DNA of 64,000 nt from Fragum whitleyi (taxonomy: Eukaryota; Mollusca; Bivalvia; Cardiida; Cardiidae). The stretch covers positions 1-64,000 of the forward strand of contig OX411560.1 in the NCBI GenBank assembly GCA_948146395.1, in the 5' to 3' direction. Both the position numbers and the translations under genes were made by a program. The notes beneath the pieces were generated by a model, which worked only from the letters and a program-made list of their open reading frames with translations, did not search any database and was not told the DNA's origin. The number at the start of each line of letters is the position of its first letter. Position 1 is the first letter of the stretch. Positions 14,501 to 29,200 of the stretch are shown piece after piece.

Positions 14501-17500
14501 TATTTAATCCTGATTTAATGTTAAATATTTTGGGTACCCCTTTTTCGATCGACCGATGCGCCCATGTATCCAAACCCACATCGTCCGGAACACCCGCGTT
14601 CGCTAGCTATGCATCTTGGCTTCAAATTGACACCGGTATGGTTGACGTCTGATGCATCCGTCTGTGCGTTTATGCAGCATCCCTGACCCCTTGCTATTCG
14701 ATTTATTAAGAATTAATTAATCCTGATTTAATGTTAAATATTTTGGGTACCCCTTTTTCGATCGACTGATGCGCCCATGTATCCAAACCCACATCGTCCG
14801 GAATACCCGCGTTTGCTAGCTATGCATCTGGGCTTCAAATTGACACCGGTTTCGTTGCCGTCTGATGCATCCGTCTGTGCGTTTATGCAGCATCCCTGAC
14901 CCCTTGTTATTCGATTTATTAAGAATTAATTAATCCTGATTTAATGTTAAATATTTTGGGTAGCCCTTTTTCGATCGACTGATGCGCCCATGTATCCATA
15001 CCCACATCGTCCGGAACACCCGCGTTCGCTTGCTATTCATCTGGGCTTCAGATTGACACCGGTTTCGTTGACGTCTGATGCATCCGTCTGTGCGTTTATG
15101 CAGCATCCCTGACCCCTTGCTATTCGATTTATTAAGAATTATTTAATCCTGATTTAATGTTAAATATTTTGGGTACCCGTTTTTCGATCGACTGATGCGC
15201 CCATGTATCCATACCCACATCGTCCGGAACAACCGCGTTCACTAGCTATGCATCTGGGATTCAAATTGACACCGGTTTCGTTGCCGTCTGATGCATCCGT
15301 CTGTGCGTTTATGCAGCATCCCTGACCCCTTGTTATTCGATTTATGAAGAATTAATTAATCCTGATTTAATGTTAAATATTTTGGGTAGCCCTTTTTCGA
15401 TCGACTGATGCGCCCATGTATCCAAACCCACATCGTCCGGAACACCCGCTTTCGCTAGCTATGCATCTGGGCTTCAAATTGACACCGGTTTCGTTGCCGT
15501 CTGCTGCACCCGTCTGTGCGTTTATGCAGCATCCCTGACCCCTTGCTATTCGATTTATTAAGAAGTATTTAATCCTGACTTTATTGTTAAATATTTTGGG
15601 TACCCCTTTTTCGATCGACTGATGCGCCCATGTATCCATACCCACATCGTCCGGAACACCCGCGTTCGCTAGCTATGCATCTGGGCTTCAAATTGACACC
15701 GGTTTCGTTGACGTCTGATGCACCCGTCTGTGCGTTTATGCAGCATCCCTGACCCCTTGCTATTCGATTTATTAAGAATTATTTAATCCTGATTTAATGT
15801 TAAATATTTTGGGTACCCCTTTTTCGATCGACTGATGCGCCCATGTATCCAAACCCACATCGTCCGGAACACCCGCGTTCGCTAGCTATGCATCTGGGCT
15901 TCAAATTGACACCGGTTTCGTTGCCGTCTGATGCATCCGTCTGTGCGTTTATGCAGCATCCCTGACCCCTTGTTATTCGATTTATTAAGAATTAATTAAT
16001 CCTGATTTAATGTTAAATATTTTGGGTACCCCTTTTTCGATCGACTGATGCGCCCATGTATCCAAACCCACATCGTCCGGAACACCCGCTTTCGCTAGCT
16101 ATGCATCTGGGCTTCAAATTGACACCGGTTTCGTTGCCGTCTGATGCATCCGTCTGTGCGTTTATGCAGCATCCCTGACCCCTTGTTATTCGATTTATTA
16201 AGAATTAATTAATCCTGATTTAATGTTAAATATTTTAGGTACCCCTTTTTCGATCGACTGATGCGCCCATGTATCCAAACCCACATCGTCCGGAACACCC
16301 GCGTTCGCTAGCAATGCATCTGGCCTTCATATTGACACCGGTTTCGTTGCCGTCTGATGCATCCGTCTGTGCGTTTATGCAGCATCCCTGACCCCTTGCT
16401 ATTCGATTTATTAAGAATTATTTAATCCTGATTTATTGTTAAATATTTTGGGTACCCCTTTTTCGATCGACTGATGCGCCCATGTATCCAAACCCACATC
16501 GTCCGGAACACCCGCGTTCGCTAACTATGCATCTGGGCTTCAAATTGACACCGGCTTCGTTGCCGTCTGATGCATCCGTCTGTGCGTTTATGCAGCATCC
16601 CTGACCCCTTGTTATTCGATTTATTAAGAATTAATTAATCCTGATTTAATGTTAAATATTTTGGGTACCCCTTTTTCGATCGACTGATGCGCCCATGTAT
16701 CCATACCCACATCGTCCGGAACACCCGCGTTCGCTAGCTATGCATCTGGGCTTCAAATTGACACCGGTTTCGTTGCCGTCTGATGCATCCGTCTGTGCGT
16801 TTATGAAGCATCCCTGACCCCTTGTTATTCGATTTATTAAGAATTATTTAATCCTGATTTAATGTTAAATATTTTGGGTACCCCTTTTTCGATCGACTGA
16901 TGCGCCCATGTATCCATACCCACATCGTCCGGAACACCCGCGTTCGCTAGCTATGCATCTGGGCTTCAAATTGACACCGGTATGGTTGACGTCTGATGCA
17001 TCCGTCTGTGCGTTTATGCAGCATCCCTGACCCCTTGCTATTCGATTTATTAAGAATTATTTAATCCTGATTTAATGTTAAATATTTTGGGTACCCCTTT
17101 TTCGATCGACTGATGCGCCCATGTATCCAAACCCACATCGTCCGGAACACCCGTGTTCGCTAGCTATGCATCTGGGCTTCAAATTGACACCGGTTTCGTT
17201 GCCGTCTGATGCATCCGTCTGTGCGTTTAAGCAGCATCCCTGACCCCTTGTTATTCGATTTATTAAGAATTAATTAATCCTGATTTAATGTTAAATATTT
17301 TAGGTACCCCTTTTTCGATCGACTGATGCGCCCATGTATCCAAACCCACATCGTCCGGAACACCCGCGTTCGCTAGCTATGCATCTGGGCTTCAAATTGA
17401 CACCGGTTTCGTTGCCGTCTAATGCACATGTCTGTGCGTTTATGCAGCATCCCTGACCCCTTGCTATTCGATTTATTAAGAATTATTTAATCCTGATTTA

Positions 17501-19180
17501 ATGTTAAATATTTTGGGTACCCCTTTTTCGATCGACTGATGCGCCCATGTATCCAAACCCACATCGTCCGGAACACCCGCGTTCGCTAGCTATGCATCTG
17601 GGCTTCAAATTGACACCGGTATGGTTGACGTCTGATGCATCCGTCTGTGCGTTTATGCAGCATCCCTGACCCCTTGCTATTCGATTTATTAAGAATTATT
17701 TAATCCTGATTTAATGTTAAATATTTTGGGTACCCCTTTTTCGATCGACTGATGCGCCCATGTATCCAAACCCACATCGTCCGGAACACCCGCGTTCGCT
17801 AGCTATGCATCTGGGCTTCAAATTGACACCGGTTTCGTTGCCGTCTGATGCATCCGTCTGTGCGTTTAAGCAGCATCCCTGACCCCTTGTTATTCGATTT
17901 ATTAAGAATTAATTAATCCTGATTTAATGTTAAATATTTTAGGTACCCCTTTTTCGATCGACTGATGCGCCCATGTATCCAAACCCACATCGTCCGGAAC
18001 ACCCGCGTTCGCTAGCTATGCATCTGGGCTTCAAATTGACACCGGTTTCGTTGCCGTCTAATGCACCCGTCTGTGCGTTTATGCAGCATCCCTGACCCCT
18101 TGTTATTCGATTTATTAAGAATTATTTAATCCTGATTTAATGTTAAATATTTTGGGTACCCCTTTTTCGATCGACTGATGCGCCCATGTATCCAAACCCA
18201 CTTCGTCCGGAACACCCGCGTTCGCTAGCTATGCATCTGGGCTTCAAATTGACACCGGTTTCGTTGCCGTCTGATGCACCCGTCTGTGCGTTTATGCAGC
18301 ATCCCTGACCCCTTGCTATTCGATTTATTAAGAATTATTTAATCCTGATTTAATGTTAAATATTTTGGGTACCCATTTTTCGATCGACTGATGCGCCCAT
18401 GTATCCATACCCACATCGTCCGGAACACCCGCGTTCGCTAGCTATGCATCTGGGCTTCAAATTGACACCGGTTTCGTTGCCGTCTGATGCATCCGTCTGT
18501 GCGTTTATGCAGCATCCCTGACCCCTTGCTATTCGATTTATTAAGAATTAATTAATCCTGATTTAATGTTAAATATTTTGGGTACCCCTTTTTCGATCGA
18601 CTGATGCGCCCATGTATCCAAACCCACATCGTCCGGAACACCCGCGTTCGCTAGCTATGCATCTGGGCTTCAAATTGAAACCGGTATGGTTGACGTGTGA
18701 TGCATCCGTCTGTGCGTTTATGCAGCATCCCTGACCCCTTGCTATTCGATTTATTAAGAATTATTTAATCCTGATTTAATGTTAAATATTTTGGGTACCC
18801 CTTTTTCGATCGACCGATGCGCCCATGTATCCAAACCCACATCGTCCGGAACACCCGCGTTCGCTAGCTATGCATCTTGGCTTCAAATTGACACCGGTAT
18901 GGTTGACGTCTGATGCATCCGTCTGTGCGTTTATGCAGCATCCCTGACCCCTTGCTATTCGATTTATTAAGAATTAATTAATCCTGATTTAATGTTAAAT
19001 ATTTTGGGTACCCCTTTTTCGATCGACTGATGCGCCCATGTATCCAAACCCACATCGTCCGGAACACCCGCGTTTGCTAGCTATGCATCTGGGCTTCAAA
19101 TTGACACCGGTTTCGTTGCCGTCTGATGCATCCGTCTGTGCGTTTATGCAGCATCCCTGACCCCTTGTTATTCGATTTAT
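10700..19180 (+). repeat. Large higher-order duplication: about 20 monomers, 4261-bp offset
   Basis: Private variants in about 10.7-14.94 kb recur in the same order in about 14.96-19.18 kb. CGCTTGCTATTCATC is at 10766 and 15027. TTTATGAAGCATCC is near 12540 and 16801. AATGCACATGTCTGTG is near 13160 and 17420. GAAACCGGTATGG with GACGTGTGATGC is near 14416 and 18677. GACCGATGCGCCC and GCATCTTGGC follow in both copies. The offset is 4261 bp, 20 monomers plus one base. A few private differences (AATACCCGCG versus AACACCCGCG, for example) show that the copies are not identical, which argues against a simple assembly duplication. Confidence 0.88.
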
Positions 19181-22139
19181 GAAGAATTAATTAATCCTGA
19201 TTTAATGTTAAATATTTTGGGTACCCCTTTTTCGATCGACTGATGCGCCCATGTATCCAAACCCACATCGTCCGGAACACCCGCTTTCGCTAGCTATGCA
19301 TCTGGGCTTCAAATTGACACCGGCTTCGTTGCCGTCTGATGCACCCGTCTGTGCGTTTATGCAGCATCCCTGACCCCTTGCTATTCGATTTATTAAGAAT
19401 TATTTAATCCTGATTTAATGTTAAATATTTTGGGTACCCCTTTTTCGATCGACTGATGCGCCCATGTATCCATACCCACATCGTCCGGAACACCCGCGTT
19501 CGCTAGCTATGCATCTGGGCTTCAAATTGACACCGGTTTCGTTGCCGTCTGATGCATCCGTCTGTGCGTTTATGCAGCATCCCTGTCCCCTTGCTATTCG
19601 ATTTATTAAGAATTAATTAATCCTGATTTAATGTTAAATATTTTGGGTACCCCTTTTTCGATCGACTGATGCGCCCATGTATCCAAACCCACATCGTCCG
19701 GAACACCCGCGTTCGCTAGCTATGCATCTGGGCTTCAAATTGACACCGGTATGGTTGACGTGTGATGCACCCGTCTGTGCGTTTATGCAGCATCCCTGAC
19801 CCCTTGCTATTCGATTTATTAAGAATTAATTAATCCTGATTTAATGTTAAATATTTTGGGTACCCCTTTTTCGATCGACTGATGCGCCCATGTATCCAAA
19901 CCCACATCGTCCGGAACACCCGCGTTCGCTAGCTATGCATCTGGGCTTCAAATTGACACCGGTATGGTTGACGTGTGATGCACCCTTCTGTGCGTTTATG
20001 CAGCATCCCTGACCCCTTGCTATTCGATTTATTAAGAATTATTTAATCCTGATTTAATGTTAAATATTTTGGGTACCCCTTTTTCGATCGACCGATGCGC
20101 CCATGTATCCAAACCCACATCGTCCGGAACACCCGCGTTCGCTAGCTATGCATCTGGGCTTCAAATTGACACCGGTATGGTTGACGTCTGATGCATCCGT
20201 CTGTGCGTTTATGCAGCATCCCTGACCCCTTGCTATTCGATTTATTAAGAATTATTTAATCCTGATTTAATGTTAAATATTTTGGGTACCCCTTTTTCGA
20301 TCGACTGATGCGCCCATGTATCCAAACCCACATCTTCCGGAACACCCGCGTTCGCTAGCTATGCATCTGGGCTTCAAATTGACACCGGTTTCGTTGCCGT
20401 CTGATGCATCCGTCTGTGCGTTTATGCAGCATCCCTGACCCCTTGTTATTCGATTTATTAAGAATTAATTAATCCTGATTTAATGTTAAATATTTTGGGT
20501 ACCCCTTTTTCGATCGACTGATGCGCCCAGGTATCCAAACCCACATCGTCCGGAACACCCGCGTTCGCTAGCTATGCATCTGGGTTTCAAATTGACACTG
20601 GTTTCGTTGCCGTCTGATGCATCCGTCTGTGCGTTTATGCAGCATCCCTGACCCCTTGTTATTCGATTTATTAAGAATTAATTAATCCTGATTTAATGTT
20701 AAATATTTTGGGTACCCCTTTTTCGATCGACTGATGCGCCCATGTATCCAAACCCACATCGTCTGGAACACCCGCTTTCGCTAGCTATGCATCTGGGCTT
20801 CAAATTGACACCGGTTTCGTTGCCGTCTGATGCATCCGTCTGTGCGTTTATGCAGCATCCCTGACCCCTTGTTATTCGATTTATTAAGAATTAATTAATC
20901 CTGATTTAATGTTAAATATTTTAGGTACCCCTTTTTCGATCGACTGATGCGCCCATGTATCCAAACCCACATCGTCCGGAACACCCGCGTTCGCTAGCTA
21001 TGCATCTGGCCTTCAAATTGACACCGGTTTCGTTGCCGTCTGATGCATCCGTCTGTGCGTTTATGCAGCATCCCTGACCCCTTGCTATTCGATTTATTAA
21101 GAATTATTTAATCCTGATTTAATGTTAAATATTTTGGGTACCCCTTTTTCGATCGACTGATGCGCCCATGTATCCAAACCCACATCGTCCGGAACACCCG
21201 CGTTCGCTAACTACGCATCTGGGCTTCAAATTGACACCGGCTTCGTTGCCGTCTGATGCATCCGTCTGTGCGTTTTTGCAGCATCCCTGACCCCTTGTTA
21301 TTCGATTTATTAAGAATTAATTAATCCTGATTTAATGTTAAATATTTTAGGTACCCCTTTTTCGATCGACTGATGCGCCCATGTATCCAAACCCACATCG
21401 TCCGGAACACCCGCGTTCGCTAGCTATGCATCTGGGCTTCAAATTGACACCGGTTTCGTTGCCGTCTGATGCATCCGTCTGTGCGTTTATGCAGCATCCC
21501 TGACCCCTTGTTATTCGATTTATTACGAATTATTTAATCCTGATTTAATGTTAAATATTTTGGGTACCCCTTTTTCGATCGACTGATGCGCCCATGTATC
21601 CATACCCACATCGTCCGGAACACCCGCGTTCGCTAGCTATGCATCTGGGCTTCAAATTGACACCGGTATGGTTGACGTCTGATGCATCCGTCTGTGCGTT
21701 TATGCAGCATCCCTGACCCCTTGCTATTCGATTTATTAAGAATTATTTAATCCTGATTTAATGTTAAATATTTTGGGTACCCCTTTTTCGATCGACTGAT
21801 GCGCCCATGTATCCAAACCCACATCGTCCGGAACACCCGCGTTCGCTAGCTATGCATCTGGGCTTCAAATTGACACCGGTATGGTTGACGTCTGATGCAT
21901 CCGTCTGTGCGTTTATGCAGCATCCCTGACCCCTTGCTATTCGATTTATTAAGAATTATTTAATCCTGATTTAATGTTAAATATTTTGGGTACCCCTTTT
22001 TCGATCGACTGATGCGCCCATGTATCCAAACCCACATCGTCCGGAACACCCGCGTTCGCTAGCTATGCATCTAGGCTTCAAATTGACACCGGTTTCGTTG
22101 CCGTCTGATGCATCCGTCTGTGCGTTTAAGCAGCATCCC

Positions 22140-24270
22140 TGACCCCTTGTTATTCGATTTATTAAGAATTATTTAATCCTGATTTAATGTTAAATATTTT
22201 GGGTACCCCTTTTTCGATCGACTGATGCGCCCATGTATCCAAACCCACTTCGTCCGGAACACCCGCGTTCGCTAGCTATGCATCTGGGCTTCAAATTGAC
22301 ACCGGTTTCGTTGCCGTCTGATGCATCCTCTGTGCGTTTATGCAGCATCCCTGACCCCTTGTTATTCGATTTATGAAGAATAAATTAATCCTGATTTAAT
22401 GTTAAATATTTTGGGTACCCCTTTTTCGATCGACTGATGCGCCCATGTATCCAAACCCACATCGTCCGGAACACCCGCTTTCGCTAGCTATGCATCTGGG
22501 CTTCAAATTGACACCGGTTTCGTTGCCGTCTGATGCACCCGTCTGTGCGTTTATGCAGCATCCCTGACCCCTTGATATTCGATTTATTAAGAATTATTTA
22601 ATCCTGATTTAATGTTAAATATTTTGGGTACCCCTTTTTCGATCGACTGGTGCGCCCATGTATCCAAACCCACATCGTCCGGAACACCCGCGTTCGCTAG
22701 CTATGCATCTGGGCTTCAAATTGACACCGGTTTCGTTGCCGTCTGATGCATCCGTCTGTGCGTTTATGCAGCATCCCTGACCCCTTGTTATTCGATTTAT
22801 TAAGAATTAATTAATCCTGATTTTATGTTAAATATTTTGGGTACCCCTTTTTCGATCGACTGATGCGTCCATGTATCCATACCCACATCGTCCGGAACAC
22901 CCGCGTTCGCTAGCTATGCATCTGGGCTTCAAATTGACACCGGTATGGTTGACGTCTGATGCATCCGTCTGTGCGTTTATGCAGCATCCCTGACCCCTTG
23001 CTATTCGATTTATTAAGAATTATTTAATCCTGATTTAATGTTAAATATTTTGGGTACCCCTTTTTCGATCGACTGATGCGCCCATGTATCCAAACCCACA
23101 TCGTCCGGAACACCCGCGTTCGCTAGCTATGCATCTGGGCTTCAAATTGACACCGGTTTCGTTGCCGTCTGATGCATCCGTCTGTGCGTTTATGCAGCAT
23201 CCCTGACCCCTTGTTATTCGATTTATTAAGAATTATTTAATCCTGATTTTATGTTAAATATTTTGGGTACCCCTTTTTCGATCGACTGATGCGCCCATGT
23301 ATCCAAACCCACTTTGTCCGGAACACCCGCGTTCGCTAGCTATGCATCTGGGCTTCAAATTGACACCGGTTTCGTTGCCGTCTGATGCATCCTCTGTGCG
23401 TTTATGCAGCATCCCTGACCCCTTGTTATTCGATTTATGAAGAATTAATTAATCCTGATTTAATGTTAAATATTTTGGGTACCCCTTTTTCGATCGACTG
23501 ATGCGCCCATGTATCCAAACCCACATCGTCCGGAACACCCGCTTTCGCTAGCTATGCATCTGGGCTTCAAATTGACACCGGTTTCGTTGCCGTCTGATGC
23601 ACCCGTCTGTGCGTTTATGCAGCATCCCTGACCCCTTGATATTCGATTTATTAAGAATTATTTAATCCTGATTTAATGTTAAATATTTTGGGTACCCCTT
23701 TTTCGATCGACTGATGCGCCCATGTATCCAAACCCACATCGTCCGGAACACCCGCGTTCGCTAGCTATGCATCTGGGCTTCAAATTGACACCGGTTTCGT
23801 TGCCGTCTGATGCATCCGTCTGTGCGTTTATGCAGCATCCCTGACCCCTTGTTATTCGATTTATTAAGAATTAATTAATCCTGATTTTATGTTAAATATT
23901 TTGGGTACCCCTTTTTCGATCGACTGATGCGTCCATGTATCCATACCCACATCGTCCGGAACACCCGCGTTCGCTAGCTATGCATCTGGGCTTCAAATTG
24001 ACACCGGTATGGTTGACGTCTGATGCATCCGTCTGTGCGTTTATGCAGCATCCCAGACCCCTTGCTATTCGATTTATTAAGAATTATTTAATCCTGATTT
24101 AATGTTAAATATTTTGGGTACTCCTTTTTCGATCGACTGATGCGCCCATGCATCCAAACCCACATCGTCCGGAACACCCGCTTTCGCTAGCTATGCATCT
24201 GGGCTTCAGATTGACACCGGTTTCGATGCCGTCTGATGCACCCGTCTGTGCGTTTATGCAGCATCCCTGA
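22140..24270 (+). repeat. 5-monomer tandem duplication (1064 bp)
   Basis: The single-base deletion variant GATGCATCCTCTGTG is at about 22321 and 23385. CTTGATATTCG is at about 22571 and 23635. GATGCGTCCATG is at about 22863 and 23928. All three pairs are about 1064 bp apart, which is five monomers carrying one deletion. These variants are rare elsewhere in the array. Confidence 0.82.
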
Positions 24271-26199
24271 CCCCTTGCTATTCGATTTATTAAGAATTAT
24301 TTAATCCTGATTTAATGTTAAATATTTTGGGTACCCCTTTTTCGATCGACTGATGCGCCCATGTATCCATACCCACATCGTCCGGAACACCCGCGTTCGC
24401 TAACTATGCATCTGGGCTTCAAATTGACACCGGTTTCGATGCCGTCTGATGCATCCGTCTGTGCGTTTATGCAGCATCCCTGACCCCTTGTTAATTGATT
24501 TATTAAGAATTAATTAATCCTGATTTAATGTTAAATATTTTGGATACCCCTTTTTCGATCGACTGATGCGCCCATGTATCCATACCCACATCGTCCGGAA
24601 AACCCGCGTTCGCTAGCTATGCATCTTGGCTTCAAATTGACACCGGTTTCGTTGCCGTCTGATGCATCCGTCCGTGCGTTTATGCAGCATCCCTGACCCC
24701 TTGCTATTCGATTTATTAAGAATTATTTAATCCTGATTTAATGTTAAATATTTTGGGTACCCCTTTTTCGATCGACTGATGCGCCCATGTATCCATACCC
24801 ACATCGTCCGGAATACCCGCGTTCGCTAGCTATGCATCTGGGCTTCAAATTGACACCGGTTTCGTTGCCGTCTGATGCATCCGTCTGTGCGTTTATGCAG
24901 CATCCCTGACCCCTTGCTATTCGATTTATTAAGAATTAATTAATCCTGATTTAATGATAAATATTTTGGGTACCCCTTTTTCGATCGACTGATGCGCCCA
25001 TGTATCCAAACCCACATCGTCCGGAACACCCGCGTTCGCTAGCTATGCATCTGGGCTTCAAATTGACACCGGTATGGTTGACGTCTGATGCACCCGTCTG
25101 TGCGTTTATGCAGCATCCCTGACCCCTTGCTATTCGATTTATTAAGAATTATTTAATCCTGATTTAATGTTAAATATTTTGGGTACCCCTTTTTCGATCG
25201 ACTGATGCGCCCATGTATCCCAACCCACATCGTCCGGAACACCCGCGTTCGCTAGCTATGCATCTGGGCTTCAAATTGACACCGGTATGGTTGACGTCTG
25301 ATGCATCCGTCTGTGCGTTTATGCAGCATCCCTGACCCCTTGCTATTCAATTTATTAAGAATTATTTAATCCTGATTTAATGTTAAATATTTTGGGTACC
25401 CCTTTTTCGATCGACTGATGCGCCCATGTATCCAAACCCACATCGTCCGGAACACCCGCGTTCGCTAGCTATGCATCTGGGCTTCAAATTGACACCGGTT
25501 TCGTTGCCGTCTGATGCATCCGTCTGTGCGTTTATGCAGCATCCCTGACCCCTTGTTATTCGATTTATGAAGAATTTATTAATCCTGATTCAATGTAAAA
25601 TATTTTAGGTACCCCTTTTTCGATCGACTGATGCGCCCATGTATCCATATCCACATCGTCCGGAACACCCGCGTTCGCTAGCTATGCATCTGGGCTTCAA
25701 ATTGACACCGGTTTCGTTGCCGTCTGATGCACCCGTCTGTGCGTTTATGCAGCATCCCTGACCCCTTGCTATTCGATTTATTAAGAATTATTTAATCCTG
25801 ATTTAATGTTAAATATTTTGGGTACCCCTTTTTCGATCGACTGATGCGCCCATGTATCCAAACCCACATCGTCCGGAACACCCGCGTTCGCTAGCTATGC
25901 ATCTGGGCTTCAAATTGACACCGGTTTCGTTGCCGTCTGATGCATCCGTCTGTGCGTTTATGCAGCATCCCTGACACCTTGTTATTCGATTTATTAAGAA
26001 TTAATTAATCCTGATTTAATGTTAAATATTTTGGGTACCCCTTTTTCGATCGACTGATGCGCCCATGTATCCAAACCCACATCGTCCGGAACACCCGCGT
26101 TCGCTAGCTATGCATCTGGGCTTCAAATTGACACCGGTTTCGTTGCCGTCTGATGCACCCGTCTGTGCGTTTATGCAGCATCCCTGACCCCTTGTTATT

Positions 26200-29100
26200 C
26201 GATTTATTAAGAATTAATTAATCCTGATTTAATGTTAAATATTTTGGCTTCCCCTTTTTCGATCGACTGATGCGCCCATGTATCCAAACCCACATCGTCC
26301 GGAACACCCGCTTTCGCTAGCTTTGCATCTGGGCTTCAAATTGACACCGGTTTCGTTGCCGTCTGATGCACCCGTCTGTGCGTTTATGCAGCATCCCTGA
26401 CCCCTTGTTATTCGATTTATTAAGAATTAATTAATCCTGATTTAATGTTAAATATTTTGGGTACCCCTTTTTCGATCGACTGATGCGCCCATGTATCCAA
26501 ACCCACATCGTCCGGAACACCCGCGTTCGCTAACTATGCATCTGGGCTTCAAATTGACACCGGCTTCGTTGCCGTCTGATGCATCCGTCTGTGCGTTTAT
26601 GCAGCATCCCTGACCCCTTGTTATTCGATTTATTAAGAATTATTTAATCCTGATTTAATGTTAAATATTTTGGGTACCCCTTTTTCGATCGACTGATGCG
26701 CCCATGTATCCATACCCACATCGTCCGGAACACCCGCGTTCGCTAGCTATGCATCTGGGCTTCAAATTGACACCGGTATGGTTGACGTCTGATGCATCCG
26801 TCTGTGCGTTTATGCAGCATCCCTGACCCCTTGCTATTCGATTTATTAAGAATTATTTAATCCTGATTTAATGTTAAATATTTTGGGTACCCCTTTTTCG
26901 ATCGACTGATGCGCCCATGTATCCAAACCCACATCGTCCGGAACACCCGCGTTCGCTAGCTATGCATCTGGGCTTCAAATTGACACCGGTATGGTTGACG
27001 TCTGATGCATCCGTCTGTGCGTTTATGCAGCATCTCTGACCCCTTGCTATTCGATTTATTAAGAATTATTTAATCCTGATTTAATGTTAAATATTTTGGG
27101 TACCCCTTTTTCGATCGACTGATGCGCCCATGTATCCAAACCCACATCGTCCGGAACACCCGCGTTCGCTAGCTATGCATCTGGGCTTCAAATTGACACC
27201 GGTTTCGTTGCCGTCTGATGCATCCGTCTGTGCGTTTAAGCAGCATCCCTGACCCCTTGTTATTCGATTTATTAAGAATTAATTAATCCTGATTTAATGT
27301 TAAATATTTTAGGTACCCCTTTTTCGATCGACTGATGCGCCCATGTATCCAAACCCACATCGTCCGGAACACCCGCGTTCGCTAGCTATGCATCTGGGCT
27401 TCAAATTGACACCGGTTTCGTTGCCGTCTAATGCACCCGTCTGTGCGTTTATGCAGCATCCCTGACCCCTTGTTATTCGATTTATTAAGAATTATTTAAT
27501 CCTGATTTAATGTTAAATATTTTGGGTACCCCTTTTTCGATCGACTGATGCGCCCATGTATCCAAACCCACTTCGTCCGCAACACCCGCGTTCGCTAGCT
27601 ATGCATCTGGGCTTCAAATTGACACCGGTTTCGTTGCCGTCTGATGCATCCGTCTGTGCGTTTATGCAGCATCCCTGACCCCTTGTTATTCGATTTATTA
27701 AGAATTAATTAATCCTGATTTAATGTTAAATATTTAGGCTACCCCTTTTTCGATCGACTGATGCGCCCATGTATCCAAACCCACATCGTCCGGAACACCC
27801 GCTTTCGCTAGCTATGCATCTGGGCTTCAAATTGACACCGGTTTCGTTGCCGTCTGATGCACCCGTCTGTGCGTTTATGCAGCATCCCTGACCCCTTGCT
27901 ATTCGATTTATTAAGAATTAATTAATCCTGATTTAATGTTAAATATTTTGGGTACCCCTTTTTCGATCGACTGATGCGCCCATGTATCCAAACCCACATC
28001 GTCCGGAACACCCGCGTTCGCTAGCTATGCATCTGGGCTTCAAATTAACACCGGTTTCGTTGCCGTCTGATGCATCCGTCTGTGCGTTTATGCAGCATCC
28101 CTGACCCCTTGCTATTCGATTTATTAAGAATTATTTAATCCTGATTTAATGTTAAATATTTTGGGTACCCCTTTTTCGATCGACTGATGCGCCCATGTAT
28201 CCAAACCCACATCGTCCGGAACACCCGCGTTCGCTAGCTATGCATCTGGGCTTCAAATTGACACCGGTTTCGTTGCCGTCTGATGCATCCGTCTGTGCGT
28301 TTATGCAGCATCCCTGACCCCTTGCTATTCGATTTATTAAGAATTATTTAATCCTGATTTAATGTTAAATATTTTGGGTACCCCTTTTTCGATCGACTGA
28401 TGCGCCCATGTATCCAAACCCACATCGTCCGGAACACCCGCGTTCGCTAGCTATGCATCTGGGCTTCAAATTGACACCGGTATGGTTGACGTCTGATGCA
28501 TCCGTCTGTGCGTTTATGCAGCATCCCTGACCCCTTGCTATTCGATTTATTAAGAATTATTTAATCCTGATTTAATGTTAAATATTTTGGGTACCCCTTT
28601 TTCGATCGACTGATGCGCCCATGTATCCAAACCCACATCGTCCGGAACACCCGCGTTCGCTAGCTATGCATCTGGGCTTCAAATTGACACCGGTTTCGTT
28701 GCCGTCTAATGCACCCGTCTGTGCGTTTATGCAGCATCCCTGACCCCTTGTTATTCGATTTATTAAGAATTATTTAATCCTGATTTAATGTTAAATATTT
28801 TGGGTACCACTTTTTCGATCGACTGATGCGCCCATGTATCCAAACCCACTTCGTCCGGAACACCCGCGTTCGCTAGCTATGCATCTGGGCTTCAAATTGA
28901 CACCGGTTTCGTTGCCGTCTGATGCATCCGTCTGTGCGTTTATGCAGCATCCCTGACCCCTTGTTATTCGATTTATTAAGAATTAATTAATCCTGATTTA
29001 ATGTTAAATATTTTGGCTTCCCCTTTTTCGATCGACTGATGCGCCCATGTATCCAAACCCACATCGTCCGGAACACCCGCTTTCGCTAGCTTTGCATCTG

Positions 29101-29200
29101 GGCTTCAAATTGACACCGGTTTCGTTGCCGTCTGATGCACCCGTCTGTGCGTTTATGCAGCATCCCTGACCCCTTGTTATTCGATTTATTAAGAATTATT
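26200..29200 (+). repeat. Blocks repeated at 13-monomer (2769 bp) and 6-monomer (1278 bp) offsets
   Basis: The variant TTTTGGCTTCCCC followed by GCTAGCTTTGCATC occurs near 26242 and 29011, exactly 13 x 213 bp apart. Within the interval CTAATGCACCCGTC occurs near 27428 and 28706, exactly 6 x 213 bp apart, each followed by the CCCACTTCGTCC variant. Overlapping offsets of different size mean that more than one amplification event is layered here. Confidence 0.7.

Noticed and set aside
10259..15645. Near-identical 90-92 codon minus-strand frames at 10259-10531, 11106-11384 and 15373-15645 (and similar ones at 35392, 33772, 36539, 44846)
   Set aside because: They lie wholly inside satellite monomers, repeat because the monomers repeat, and read the same DNA in two registers after an indel. 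No domain, start context or codon bias supports coding.
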